64,000 bases of DNA from JAHRAW01 sp965226545 (GTDB lineage: Bacteria; Pseudomonadota; Gammaproteobacteria; Arenicellales; Poriferihabitantaceae): NCBI GenBank assembly GCA_965226545.1, contig OZ245364.1, positions 868,001-932,000 of the forward strand. The letters are read 5' to 3'. The notes under the pieces were generated by a model. That model was given only the letters and a program-made list of their open reading frames with translations, did no database searches and had not been told where the DNA came from. This document shows, piece by piece, positions 52,372-60,616 of this stretch (position 1 is its first letter; every line of letters starts with the position of its first letter). Made by a program: the position numbers and the translations under genes.

Positions 52372-52860
52372 TCATTTCGATTTTAACAATATTCGCTTGG
52401 CTTGATTAATGCGCGCGGCAAGATAATCCGAGCCGCCGCGGTCCGGGTGAATTTTGTTCATCAGCCGTCGATGCGCCGCGATAATTTCGCGCTCGCTTGC
52501 TTGTGCATCGACGCCCAAAATCTCGCGCGCTTCGGCAACGCTCATCGTATCCGACGGCGCGGTGTGTTGTTTTTGATTGGCGTCACCGTCACCGCCGCCG
52601 GTTTTAAACCGTCGATAAAATCCCCACGCTTGATGCGCCGTCATTGCGCGACTGACCCACGGGATGATTGCGCTAATCGCCGCAAAAAACCAATGGATGC
52701 GCCCGCTAACCACCAACAACAAAATCACCGCGCCCGCGCCGTACAACAACATCGTGCGCACCACGCGCTTGCGCACGGTGTTCGATGCGCGTCGATACCA
52801 GGCGAGAAACCACATCGCGCCAATCAGCGCAACCAAAGCGAGAAACAAGAGGGCGGCCAT
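52372..52860 (-). CDS. membrane-anchored J-domain protein
   Basis: A 162-residue protein with two N-terminal membrane helices (about 1-20 and 37-72) and a C-terminal J-domain: AREILGVDAQASEREIIAAHRRLMNKIHPDRGGSDY with the HPD tripeptide. It should recruit and stimulate DnaK at the membrane, like the DnaJ-like protein group related to Tim14. The 183-base gap to the PBP gene is repeat-filled. Confidence 0.85.
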   Translation of the reverse strand: MAALLFLALVALIGAMWFLAWYRRASNTVRKRVVRTMLLYGAGAVILLLVVSGRIHWFFAAISAIIPWVSRAMTAHQAWGFYRRFKTGGGDGDANQKQHTAPSDTMSVAEAREILGVDAQASEREIIAAHRRLMNKIHPDRGGSDYLAARINQAKRILLKSK

Positions 52861-52913
52861 CGGCGTTCAGAGTCGGGCGTTCGCGCGATTGTACGCGATT
52901 GAAAATGATGCGC

Positions 52914-52919
52914 TACAAT
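52914..52919 (+). promoter_or_regulatory. putative -10 box (TACAAT) of the DUF924 gene
   Basis: TACAAT lies 31 bases before the ATG in the short divergent gap with the J-domain gene. Confidence 0.4.
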
Positions 52920-52950
52920 GCGCCATCATACAACGAAACGAGAAACGCCA

Positions 52951-53553
52951 ATGCATTCCGCCATCAACGACATCATCCACTTTTGGTTTGGCGACGCCGT
53001 CGGCGCCGCTGCCATTGGCGAGGCGCAAGCCAAATTATGGTGGGGCAAGGACGACCGCACCGACCGCGAAATCGCCCGGCGGTTTGCCGACACCGTCGAC
53101 CAAGCCGCCGCCGGCAAGTTGACCGATTGGGCAACCACGCCGCAAGGCATGTTGGCGTTGGTGTTATGCACCGACCAATTCCCGCGCAACATTTACCGCA
53201 ACACGCCGCAATCGTTTGCATACGATGCACACGCGCGTCACTTCGCCGAACAATGCATCGCGCGCGGCTTGATGCAACAACTTGCGCCAATCCATCAAGT
53301 GTTCATTTATCTTCCGTATGAACACAGCGAAGCCCTCGCCGACCAACAACACTCAGTCACCGGCTATTACACTCTCGCCGCCAACGCCGCCGCCGACGAA
53401 AAGAAATTGTTCGACAACTATCTAAAATTCGCCCAACAACATTACGACATCATCGCTCGCTTTGGCCGCTTCCCGCATCGCAATGCAATCTTGGGGCGGG
53501 AGTCGACGGAGATGGAGAAAAAATTTTTGACCGAGCCGGGTTCGTCGTTTTAA
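52951..53553 (+). CDS. DUF924 family protein
   Basis: A 200-residue helical protein of the widespread DUF924 family: IHFWFGD at the start, LVLCTDQFPRNIYR, IYLPYEHSEALADQQHSV and FGRFPHRNAILGRESTEMEKKFL. The biochemical role is unknown. The ATG at 52951 matches the family start. The following 194-base gap before the convergent degP stop shows no gene. Confidence 0.88.
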   Translation: MHSAINDIIHFWFGDAVGAAAIGEAQAKLWWGKDDRTDREIARRFADTVDQAAAGKLTDWATTPQGMLALVLCTDQFPRNIYRNTPQSFAYDAHARHFAEQCIARGLMQQLAPIHQVFIYLPYEHSEALADQQHSVTGYYTLAANAAADEKKLFDNYLKFAQQHYDIIARFGRFPHRNAILGRESTEMEKKFLTEPGSSF

Positions 53554-53747
53554 CGGCGTCGGGTGCAACTCTTCCTTAAAGCGCGGCGATAAACTGGGCA
53601 CGGTTAATTTTGTGGCGACGGTTTGTATCGCAAGCAATGCATAAAAAAACACGGCGACAAAGTGACTCATTAATTATAACGAATCATTTTGCCGCCGCGT
53701 GAATCAAAGCGCTTATCAACCGTTCCTGCGCATCGCGTTTGGCGATT

Positions 53748-55250
53748 TTATGAATTGGGTTTGAGCGACACGACCACAAAGCGGGTTTGTTGGTTGCGGG
53801 CGATTAGGAACAGCGCGGATTTTTTGCCGGTGTTGGCGGCGGCGGTTAGTGCGTCTTTGACTTCCTTGGGCGTTGCCACGAGTTGTTTGTCGATTTTTTG
53901 GATGAGGTCGCCGCGTCGCAGGCCGCTTTTGGCGGCGGAGCCGTTGGCATCGACGCGCATCACCAACGCGCCTTTGGCGTCTTCGGCGATGTTGTATTGA
54001 CGGCGGTTTTCGGCGGTTAGGGTTTCGACGGCCAAGCCGACGCCGAGTTTGGGGGCATCGTTGGGCAGTGCGATGACGCCGCCGTCGCCGCGTCCGGTGA
54101 TTGTGACCGACAGGGTTTTTTTGCGTTCATCGCGCCACACGATGATTTTGACGGTGCGTTCGTCCTCGGTCAACGCGACCAGTTTGGGCAGGTCGCGCAT
54201 GCGCACGACATCGGCGCCGTCGTATTTAATAATCACGTCGCCGGCTTCGATGCCGGCCGATTCGGCCGGGCTGTCGGCGACCACTTGCGACACCAACGCG
54301 CCTTTGGCTTCGGGCAAGCCGAGGCTGTCGGCGATGTCGTCGCTGACCGGTTGGATGTGCACGCCCAAAAAGCCGTGCCGCACCGCGCCGTGTTTGCGCA
54401 GTTGGGTGACGATGTTGGATGCAATCGCCGATGGAATCGCAAAGCCGATGCCGACGTTGCCGCCGTTCGGCGAAAAGATTGCGCTGTTGACGCCGATGAC
54501 TTCGCCTTCGGTGTTGAACAACGGGCCGCCGGAATTGCCGCGGTTAATCGGCGCGTCGATTTGGATGAAGTCGTCCAACGGGCCGGATTGAATGTCGCGC
54601 CCGCGCGCCGAGATGATGCCGCCGGTGGTCGAGCCGCCCAAGCCGAACGGGTTGCCGATGGCAATCACCCAATCGCCGACGCGCGCGCCGTCTGAATCGC
54701 CGAACGCGACATACGGCAACGGTTTGCCGGCGTCGACTTCGAGCAATGCCAAATCGGTTTTGCGGTCGTAGCCGCGCAAGGTCGCCTTGAGGCGCGCGCC
54801 GTCTTCGAACACCACTTCGATTTCATCGGCGCCGTCGATGACATGATGATTGGTCACCACCAAGCCGTCGGCGTCGATGACAAAGCCGGAGCCGACCGCG
54901 CGCGATTTGCGTTGCGCCGGCGGTGCGTTGCGCGGCGTGCCGTGCGGGGTTTCGAATTGGTCGCCAAAAAATCGGCGGAAGAATTCCTCCAACTCCGGCT
55001 GCATTTCGCGTTGGCGACGGTCGGGCGCATCGGCGTGTCCGCCGGTGGAAATGTTGACCACCGCCGGACGCACCGCTTCGACCAAGTCGGCAAAGCCGTC
55101 GTTGACATTGACTTCGCCAAGGTTGGCGGCGACATGCGGTGCGCTCCAACTCGATGCGCTTGCCAATTGCAATGTCGCCAACAGCAACATCGTTGCCGGC
55201 ATGCGCGCGCGCATGGCGGTGAATTGTTTGCGGGTGAATCGGTTGTACAT
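53748..55250 (-). CDS. degP: DegP/HtrA-type periplasmic serine protease
   Basis: A 500-residue Do-family protease/chaperone. A signal peptide (ending near ASASSWSA) precedes the trypsin-like domain with the triad His (VVTNHHVIDGADE), Asp (KTDLALLEV) and Ser (APINRGNSGGPLFN), then two PDZ domains (FLGVHIQPVSDDIADSLGL and the C-terminal SAAKSGLRRGDLIQKIDKQ). It degrades or refolds damaged envelope proteins. The ATG at 55250 has GGAG 6 bases upstream. The 477-base region upstream is repeat-rich. Confidence 0.94.
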   Translation of the reverse strand: MYNRFTRKQFTAMRARMPATMLLLATLQLASASSWSAPHVAANLGEVNVNDGFADLVEAVRPAVVNISTGGHADAPDRRQREMQPELEEFFRRFFGDQFETPHGTPRNAPPAQRKSRAVGSGFVIDADGLVVTNHHVIDGADEIEVVFEDGARLKATLRGYDRKTDLALLEVDAGKPLPYVAFGDSDGARVGDWVIAIGNPFGLGGSTTGGIISARGRDIQSGPLDDFIQIDAPINRGNSGGPLFNTEGEVIGVNSAIFSPNGGNVGIGFAIPSAIASNIVTQLRKHGAVRHGFLGVHIQPVSDDIADSLGLPEAKGALVSQVVADSPAESAGIEAGDVIIKYDGADVVRMRDLPKLVALTEDERTVKIIVWRDERKKTLSVTITGRGDGGVIALPNDAPKLGVGLAVETLTAENRRQYNIAEDAKGALVMRVDANGSAAKSGLRRGDLIQKIDKQLVATPKEVKDALTAAANTGKKSALFLIARNQQTRFVVVSLKPNS

Positions 55251-55329
55251 GACAATCTCCAATCGGTTGCGTTAAGTTAACTTCAAGTTCGCCGCATACA
55301 TAAGGGCAAATCGCGGTTAATAAACCGCG

Positions 55330-55436
55330 CGTTGCCGATGCGGCGTTGGCATTGCATTTGCGTTGCGTTTGCGTTGCACTTGTACTGCGCAGGCATTGCA
55401 CTTGCATTGCATTTGCATTAATGCAAATGTAGCAAA
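55330..55436. repeat. 6-bp repeat (ttgcat / ttgcgt / ttgcac)
   Basis: About 15 hexamer units such as ttgcat, ttgcgt and ttgcac follow one another upstream of degP. Confidence 0.75.
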
Positions 55437-55555
55437 AACCGGGTTACCGCAAGGTGAACGGGGAATTAAATTTATGTAATTACGCGCGGCGGGTTTTGCG
55501 GGTTGGTTGTTAATGCAATGACAATTAAGGTTAATAATTATTAATGATTGATAAT

Positions 55556-55716
55556 TATGCAAGTGTGAAGTGCAAGTGCGAAATGTAAGTGCGAAGTTGT
55601 AAGTGCAGATGTACAGTACAAGTGCAAGTTTAAGTTTAAGTCCAAACAAAAATACAAATACAATTTATTGCAAGTAAAACTTGTTAATACAAATTACAAA
55701 TTACAAGTTACAAATT
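55556..55716. repeat. degenerate 6-bp repeat (aagtgc / aagttt / caaatt)
   Basis: Hexamer-like units (aagtgc, aagtgt, aagttt, then caaata, caaatt) run to within a few bases of the pyrC' stop codon. Confidence 0.7.
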
Positions 55717-55727
55717 AATAATCACCG

Positions 55728-57038
55728 TCACTCATCCGCTTCGGTGTCATCGAACACAGTACGACCGTCAATCATTGTCGCCAACACCTTGCCGCGCAAG
55801 GTGTCGTTAAACCACGGTGAATTGTGTCCGCGGCTTTGCATGGTTTGTGCGGATACTTTCCATTCGCGTTGCGGGTCGAACAAACATAAATCGGCGCGCG
55901 CACCGACGCCGAGATGGCCGGCATCGATGCCGATAATCGCGGCCGGGTTGGCGGTTAATGCGGCGACGGCGGTCGAGGCGCGCAATGCGTCTTGTTCGAC
56001 CAACGCCCAAGTCAACGCCAGCAATGTGTCGAGCCCGGCGATGCCGGCTTCGGCTTCGGCAAACGGCGCGAGTTTGGCGTCGGCGTCGTGCGGATGATGG
56101 TCTGAACAAATCGCGCCGATGGCGCCGTCGGCGATGCCGCGCAACAACGCTTGGCGGTCGCGTTCGGTGCGCAACGGCGGGAACACTTTATGGCGCGCGT
56201 CGAATACGCCGATGTGTCGCTCGGTGAGATGCAGATGATGCACGGCGACGCCGGCGGTCACGCGCAAGCCGCGCGCTTTGGCTTCGGCCATCATCTCGAC
56301 GGCGCGCGCGCATGACAGCAATTCGAAATGCGCGCGCACGCCGCTGGTTTCAATCAACGCCAAATCGCGCGCCACGCCGACGGTCTCGGCCGCTTCGGGA
56401 ATCGCCGGCAAGCCGAGCCGTGTGCTCATCTCGCCTTCATGCACAACGCCGTTGCCCTGCAGCCACGGGTCGCGCGGCGTGGTGAACACCGTCAGGTCAT
56501 AGGTTGATGCGTACTGCATCGCGCGGCGCATCACCAGCGTGTTGTTGACCGGACGATGCGCGTTGCTCAAGCCGACGCAACCGGCGTCGCCGAGCAACGC
56601 CATGTCGGCGAGACGTTCGCCGGCCAATTGCACGGTGAGCGCGCCGAGCGGATGCACGCGCGCATAGCCGGCGGCGTCGGCGTGTTGGCGAATTAAATGC
56701 ACCATCGCCGGCGTGTCAATCACCGGCACGCTGTCCGGCGGGCAGACCATTCGAGTGACGCCGCCGTGCGCGCCGGCGCGCGATTCGTTGGCGAAGTACG
56801 CTTGGTCGATGCCGCCGGGTTCATGCGGACGCGCGCATAAATCTATCAAGCCGGGCAACACCAGCAAACCGCGCGCATCGATGCATCGCGCATCGCCAAA
56901 GTCGCCGGGCGCATCGCCAATTGCCGCCACCCGCCCGTCGCGCACATAAACATCGCGCACCGCATCGATGCGATTGCGCGGGTCAATCAATCGCCCGCCG
57001 ACGATTTTTATGTCGGGTGCATTCGCGGCGGCGTTCAT
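55728..57038 (-). CDS. pyrC': dihydroorotase-like protein PyrC' (probably inactive ATCase partner)
   Basis: A 436-residue amidohydrolase-fold protein similar to class I dihydroorotase (VGGRLIDPRNRID, ICSDHHPHDADAKLAPFAEAEAGIAGLDTLL). The metal motif that should be DxHxHxR after PGLID is DLCARPHEPG, so both histidines are lost. In Pseudomonas an equivalent inactive PyrC' is needed to assemble aspartate transcarbamoylase, and here too it follows pyrB, so a structural role is likely. The ATG at 57038 starts the family sequence; the frame upstream is open only because it runs through the 42-bp repeat. Confidence 0.9.
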   Translation of the reverse strand: MNAAANAPDIKIVGGRLIDPRNRIDAVRDVYVRDGRVAAIGDAPGDFGDARCIDARGLLVLPGLIDLCARPHEPGGIDQAYFANESRAGAHGGVTRMVCPPDSVPVIDTPAMVHLIRQHADAAGYARVHPLGALTVQLAGERLADMALLGDAGCVGLSNAHRPVNNTLVMRRAMQYASTYDLTVFTTPRDPWLQGNGVVHEGEMSTRLGLPAIPEAAETVGVARDLALIETSGVRAHFELLSCARAVEMMAEAKARGLRVTAGVAVHHLHLTERHIGVFDARHKVFPPLRTERDRQALLRGIADGAIGAICSDHHPHDADAKLAPFAEAEAGIAGLDTLLALTWALVEQDALRASTAVAALTANPAAIIGIDAGHLGVGARADLCLFDPQREWKVSAQTMQSRGHNSPWFNDTLRGKVLATMIDGRTVFDDTEADE

Positions 57039-57380
57039 TGGCTTGCGCTCATTTGGTTTGTGTAGGTTGCGGGCATGCGGTTTGAGTTGTGCGGTTGCGT
57101 GGTTGCACTTGTGTACATGCGATTGCGTTTGTACGGTTGCGCGGGTGTACTTGCATACATTCGACTGTGTTGATGCGGTTGCGTAGATGAACTTGCGTAC
57201 ATTCGATTGCGTCCGCACGGTTGCGCAGATGCACTTTTATACATTCGACTATGTTGATGCGCTTGCGTAGATGAACTTGCGTACATGCGATTGTGTCCGC
57301 ACGGTTGCGCAAATGCACTTGCATACATTCGATTGCATTCAAACGGTTGCACACTTGTGCTTGCATACATTCGACCGTGT
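57039..57380. other. pyrB-pyrC' spacer, occupied by a 42-bp tandem array
   Basis: The 342 bases between the pyrB stop and the pyrC' start are almost entirely the 42-bp repeat described separately. All three minus-strand frames stay open over most of it, but the encoded peptides are repeats without family resemblance. Confidence 0.7.
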
Positions 57381-57390
57381 TCATGTACTC
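57073..57390. repeat. 42-bp tandem repeat, about seven units
   Basis: The landmark acat(t/g)cga recurs at exactly 57115, 57157, 57199, 57241, 57283, 57325 and 57367, a constant 42-base spacing with no indels. On the minus strand the translated unit is of the type NRADAIECTQVHLR. The array touches the 3' end of pyrB, where it gives way to a 6-bp repeat (57390-57440). Confidence 0.93.
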
Positions 57391-58436
57391 GTACTCGTAC
57401 TCGTACTTTCACTTTCACTCGCACTTGCCTTGGCACTTGCACGCAACGAAGTTTTGGTTGGGTCGCCGCCCATTATCGTTGCCATTATCGACATCCGCAC
57501 CGCGATGCCGTTGGTGACTTGGCGCAGTATGACCGAGTGCGCGCTGTCGGCGATGGTTGAGGCGATTTCCAAATTGCGGTTTATTGGGCCGGGGTGCATC
57601 ACCATCGCGTCGGGTTTGGCGGCGCGCAGTTTTTCTTCGGTCAAGCCGTAGCGGTTAAAGTATTCGCGTTCGCTCGGCAGCAGTTGCCCGTCCATGCGTT
57701 CGCGCTGCAGGCGCAGCATGATTACAACATCGGCGTCGCGCAATCCTTCGCGCAAATCGCCGGTGGGCGCAACGCCCATGGTTTCGATTTCGGTTGGGAT
57801 TAAGGTGCGCGGTGCGATGACGCGAATTTCGCCGGCGCCCAAAATGCGCAACGCTTGTATTAGCGAACGCGCGACGCGTGAATGCAGCACATCGCCGACA
57901 ATCGCCGCGGTTAAGCCGGCGACGCGGCCTTTGATGCGGCGAATCGTAAACATATCCAACATCGCCTGAGTCGGATGCGCGTGTCGTCCGTCGCCGGCGT
58001 TGATGACATGCGCGTGTTCGAGATGCGCGGCGATTAAATGCGCCGCGCCGCTTGCGCCGTCGCGCACGACGAATAAATCGGTGTGCATCGCCTCGAGCGT
58101 GCGCACCGTATCCAAAATCGATTCGCCTTTGCTCGAGGAAAGTCGCGCGGCGTTTAAGTTGATGACATCAGCCGACAATCGTTTGCCGGCGATTTCAAAC
58201 GTGGTGCGGGTGCGCGTGCTGGGCTCGAAAAACAAATTGACCATCGTCTTGCCGCGCAACAGCGGCACTTTTTTAATCTCGCGCATCCCGACGCTGACGA
58301 ATGATTCGGCGGTGTCCAATATGCCGAGAAGTTGTTCGCGCGACATGCCGTCCAATGTTAAAAAATGCCGCAACCCGCCGTTGCGGTCAAATTGCACGGC
58401 GTCGGCGGCTGCGGGCGGTTGTGGGCGGCGGGTCAC
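57381..58436 (-). CDS. pyrB: aspartate transcarbamoylase catalytic subunit with repeat-derived tail
   Basis: A 351-residue enzyme that condenses carbamoyl phosphate and aspartate. The carbamoyl-phosphate loop FFEPSTRTRTTFE, the 80s loop LSSSKGES, and HAHPTQAMLDMFTI plus MHPGPINRNLEI are intact. It starts with GTG at 58436. The family sequence ends near TNGIAVRMSIMATIM; the last 22 residues (SAKASASESESTSTSTST region) are a translated 6-bp repeat. It probably forms a complex with PyrC'. The long pyrR-pyrB spacer (231 bases) contains another repeat. Confidence 0.94.
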   Translation of the reverse strand: MTRRPQPPAAADAVQFDRNGGLRHFLTLDGMSREQLLGILDTAESFVSVGMREIKKVPLLRGKTMVNLFFEPSTRTRTTFEIAGKRLSADVINLNAARLSSSKGESILDTVRTLEAMHTDLFVVRDGASGAAHLIAAHLEHAHVINAGDGRHAHPTQAMLDMFTIRRIKGRVAGLTAAIVGDVLHSRVARSLIQALRILGAGEIRVIAPRTLIPTEIETMGVAPTGDLREGLRDADVVIMLRLQRERMDGQLLPSEREYFNRYGLTEEKLRAAKPDAMVMHPGPINRNLEIASTIADSAHSVILRQVTNGIAVRMSIMATIMGGDPTKTSLRASAKASASESESTSTSTST

Positions 58437-58484
58437 TATTAATTCGGTTGGGATTAATTTGGCAACTGTGAATGAAGTGATGAG

Positions 58485-58545
58485 TGCAAATGTAAATGTA
58501 AATACAAATACAAATATAAATACAAATACAAATTCAAATAATTAA
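58485..58545. repeat. 6-bp repeat (aaatac / aaatgt) upstream of pyrB
   Basis: About nine hexamers (aaatgt, aaatac, aaatat, aaattc) lie about 50 bases upstream of the pyrB start, in an AT-rich pyrR-pyrB spacer. The rest of the spacer shows overlapping aattaatt-type palindromes but no clear attenuator. Confidence 0.85.
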
Positions 58546-58667
58546 TTCGAATCAAGTTACTCAATTTAATTAAATGAATTAACTTAAAATAAAAATCAAT
58601 TAACCATTAATTAATGCGAATTAATTAACAATTGTAATAATAAGTTTAATTTAATCAATGCGATTGA

Positions 58668-59195
58668 TTAAGGCGCGCGGTTGGCGTCGGCGGTGTCGAT
58701 GATATGCAATGCAAGTTTGCCGTCGTTGCGGCTGAGTTTGGCTTGTTGATGTGCGGACAATTGCAGCGATTGCCCGACGATGTCGGCTTGTATCGGCAAC
58801 TCGCGTCCGGGGCGTTCAATCAGCACCGCCAAACAAACCCGTTCGGGGCGACCATAGGAAAAAATTTCATTCAAGGCGGCGCGAATCGTTCGCCCGGTGT
58901 GCAGCACATCGTCAATCAAAACCAAATCGCGTTCGTCCAATGCGGCGGGAAAATCCGACGCCTTCACTTTTGGGTTAAGCCCGACGCGGCTGAAATCGTC
59001 GCGATAAAAGGAAATGTCCAATGCGCCCAACGGCGCCGCCGGCATTGCGGCATGCAATTGCTCGGCGACCCAGGCGCCGCCGCTGTGAATGCCAATCAAC
59101 ACCGGGTCGTGCAACCGCCGTTGCTCGACGGCGCTTGCCATTTGCGCGATGAGTTGCGCCAAGTGCGCGTGGTCATACACGGCGATGCTCGGCAA
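58668..59195 (-). CDS. pyrR: PyrR uracil phosphoribosyltransferase/pyrimidine regulator
   Basis: A 175-residue phosphoribosyltransferase-fold protein. The PRPP-binding motif LVLIDDVLHTGRTIRAALNEI and LIGIHSGGAWVAEQL identify it. In Bacillus PyrR controls attenuation; in Pseudomonas-like operons it precedes pyrB as here. It overlaps ruvX by 23 bases. Confidence 0.92.
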   Translation of the reverse strand: MPSIAVYDHAHLAQLIAQMASAVEQRRLHDPVLIGIHSGGAWVAEQLHAAMPAAPLGALDISFYRDDFSRVGLNPKVKASDFPAALDERDLVLIDDVLHTGRTIRAALNEIFSYGRPERVCLAVLIERPGRELPIQADIVGQSLQLSAHQQAKLSRNDGKLALHIIDTADANRAP

Positions 59196-59637
59196 AATAA
59201 GTGCGCACGATTAATTCGGCGGCCAAATTGTCGCGTGCGTTGCGGCGGCGTTGCGGGGTTAATCGGCGCGGCGATTCGTCCATCAATCGGTCGGCGGCGA
59301 CGCTGGTTAATCGTTCATCGATAAACACCACCTCCAATGAAAACCGCGCGCGCAACGCTTTGCCAAACGCGCGCGCGCGATGCGCAATCTCGCCGTCGGC
59401 ATCGCCGTGCGCGCCGCCAAACGGTACGCCGACCACCAACTTGCCCGGCAACCAGCGCGCAATCAATTCATCCATCTCGCGCCACAGCGGTGCGCCGTTG
59501 CGCGCCGGCATGGTGGTCAACGCTTGTGCGGTGCAGGTTTCAAGGTTGCCGGCGGCGACGCCGATGCGCTTCAAGCCAAAATCAAAACCAAGCACGCGAT
59601 GGTGGCGTTGCGCGATGCGCGATGCGATGTTAAGCAT
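59173..59637 (-). CDS. ruvX: RuvX/YqgF family Holliday junction nuclease-like protein
   Basis: A 154-residue RNase H-like protein. VLGFDFGLKRIGVAAGN has the first catalytic Asp, LVVGVPFG and VVFIDERLTS (Glu), and NARDNLAAELI (Asp) follow. Relatives process pre-16S rRNA 5' ends and resolve Holliday junctions. It overlaps yqgE by 8 bases and pyrR by 23. Confidence 0.93.
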   Translation of the reverse strand: MLNIASRIAQRHHRVLGFDFGLKRIGVAAGNLETCTAQALTTMPARNGAPLWREMDELIARWLPGKLVVGVPFGGAHGDADGEIAHRARAFGKALRARFSLEVVFIDERLTSVAADRLMDESPRRLTPQRRRNARDNLAAELIVRTYFAEHRRV

Positions 59638-60217
59638 GCCCGACCTCGTCGGAGAATTGCGTTGCGTCTATGCCGAGCAGTTGCGTCGCCAACTGCCATT
59701 TTTGTTCAATCGCCGGATGAAAGATAACCGAATGCGCGGCCGGCGTATAGAACCATGAATTTTGTCCCATCTCGAGTTCCAACTGTCCCGGGCCCCAGCC
59801 GGAATAGCCGAGTATCATCAATGCATCCTCAGGCCCTTCGCCTTGTGCGATTGCGCCGAGGATGTCGCGCGAGCCGGTCATCCACAATCGTTCGCCGATT
59901 TTCAGCGATGATTGCCAGCCGCTGCGCCCGCCGTCGCCGCTGTGCACCACCATCCCCAATTCCGGGCTGACCGGGCCGCCGTCAAACACCGGCGAATCGA
60001 CGCGCGACAAGTTCGACACCGGCAACGCCAACTGCGAAAAAATATCGCCCAAGCGATGCGCGGTCACCCGATTGAGGACGACGCCAACCGCGCCGTTTTT
60101 GTCATGCCGACAAATCAGCAAGACGGTTTGATGAAAAGTCGAATCGGACAGTTGCGGCATCGATACCAGCAACTGATTTTGCAGCGAAGGAGGGTTGGTG
60201 AGGTCGGGGTTTTTCAA
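59630..60217 (-). CDS. yqgE: YqgE/AlgH family protein
   Basis: A 195-residue protein of the UPF0301 family. LQNQLLVSMPQLSDSTFHQTVLLICRHDKNGAVGVVLNR and GYSGWGPGQLELEMGQNSWF are characteristic. The function is not settled. TTG at 60217 is the only upstream start that leaves the conserved N-terminus whole. It leads the operon yqgE-ruvX-pyrR-pyrB-pyrC'. Confidence 0.92.
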   Translation of the reverse strand: MKNPDLTNPPSLQNQLLVSMPQLSDSTFHQTVLLICRHDKNGAVGVVLNRVTAHRLGDIFSQLALPVSNLSRVDSPVFDGGPVSPELGMVVHSGDGGRSGWQSSLKIGERLWMTGSRDILGAIAQGEGPEDALMILGYSGWGPGQLELEMGQNSWFYTPAAHSVIFHPAIEQKWQLATQLLGIDATQFSDEVGHA

Positions 60218-60616
60218 TGCGGTTTGCGCGTTGCGGTTTACGCGTTGCGTTCGGGGCGATTATAACGGATTTTTGACGCGGGTTGACGCGCGGTTGTGTG
60301 CGGGTGATTTTTATTGTTGCGGATTTTGTCGGTGTTGTGCATTGTTATTTTGCACTGTGCAGTTCGCACTGTTACTTCGAATTTGTGTTGCGTCATTAAT
60401 ATGCACGGTATGCGCGATATGCACGCGATGCGCGCGTCACTTTACGCACTGTCATTTCGTTAAGGTCACTTCATTATCATCACTTAATCGCGCAACGCGC
60501 AAAGTCAACATCAACTCATCGCCACCCCATCGCCAACTCATCGGCAATGCACCCGCCAACAATTTATAGTAAATTAACAACCATCACCGCGCCCATTCAT
60601 TAATCCCCGCCCGCCA
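60218..60616. other. divergent gap between yqgE and the MCP-like gene
   Basis: The yqgE promoter lies near 60259. The rest of the 399 bases shows loose repeats (gcgcgttgcggttta/cgcgttgcg, then tgcacggtatgcgcgatatgcacgcgatgcgcg near 60400-60440) and no gene. Confidence 0.55.
60259..60264 (-). promoter_or_regulatory. putative -10 box (TATAAT) of the yqgE-pyr operon
   Basis: A perfect TATAAT on the minus strand, 41 bases upstream of the yqgE TTG start. No close -35 match is seen. Confidence 0.5.

Larger units (their letters stand above)
55251..55727. other. gene-free gap between pyrC' and degP, mostly repeats
   Basis: These 477 bases carry two blocks: TTGCAT/TTGCGT hexamers at about 55330-55436, and AAGTGCAAGTG-type units at 55556-55716 that grade into caaattacaaattacaag. 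Between them is a short AT-rich stretch. No gene or clear promoter was found. Confidence 0.65.

Noticed and set aside
57035..57442. Minus-strand frames encoding 14-residue repeat peptides between pyrB and pyrC'
   Set aside because: All three frames are open because the 42-bp unit lacks stops; none has a start context or family match, and the PyrC' family sequence begins only at 57038.
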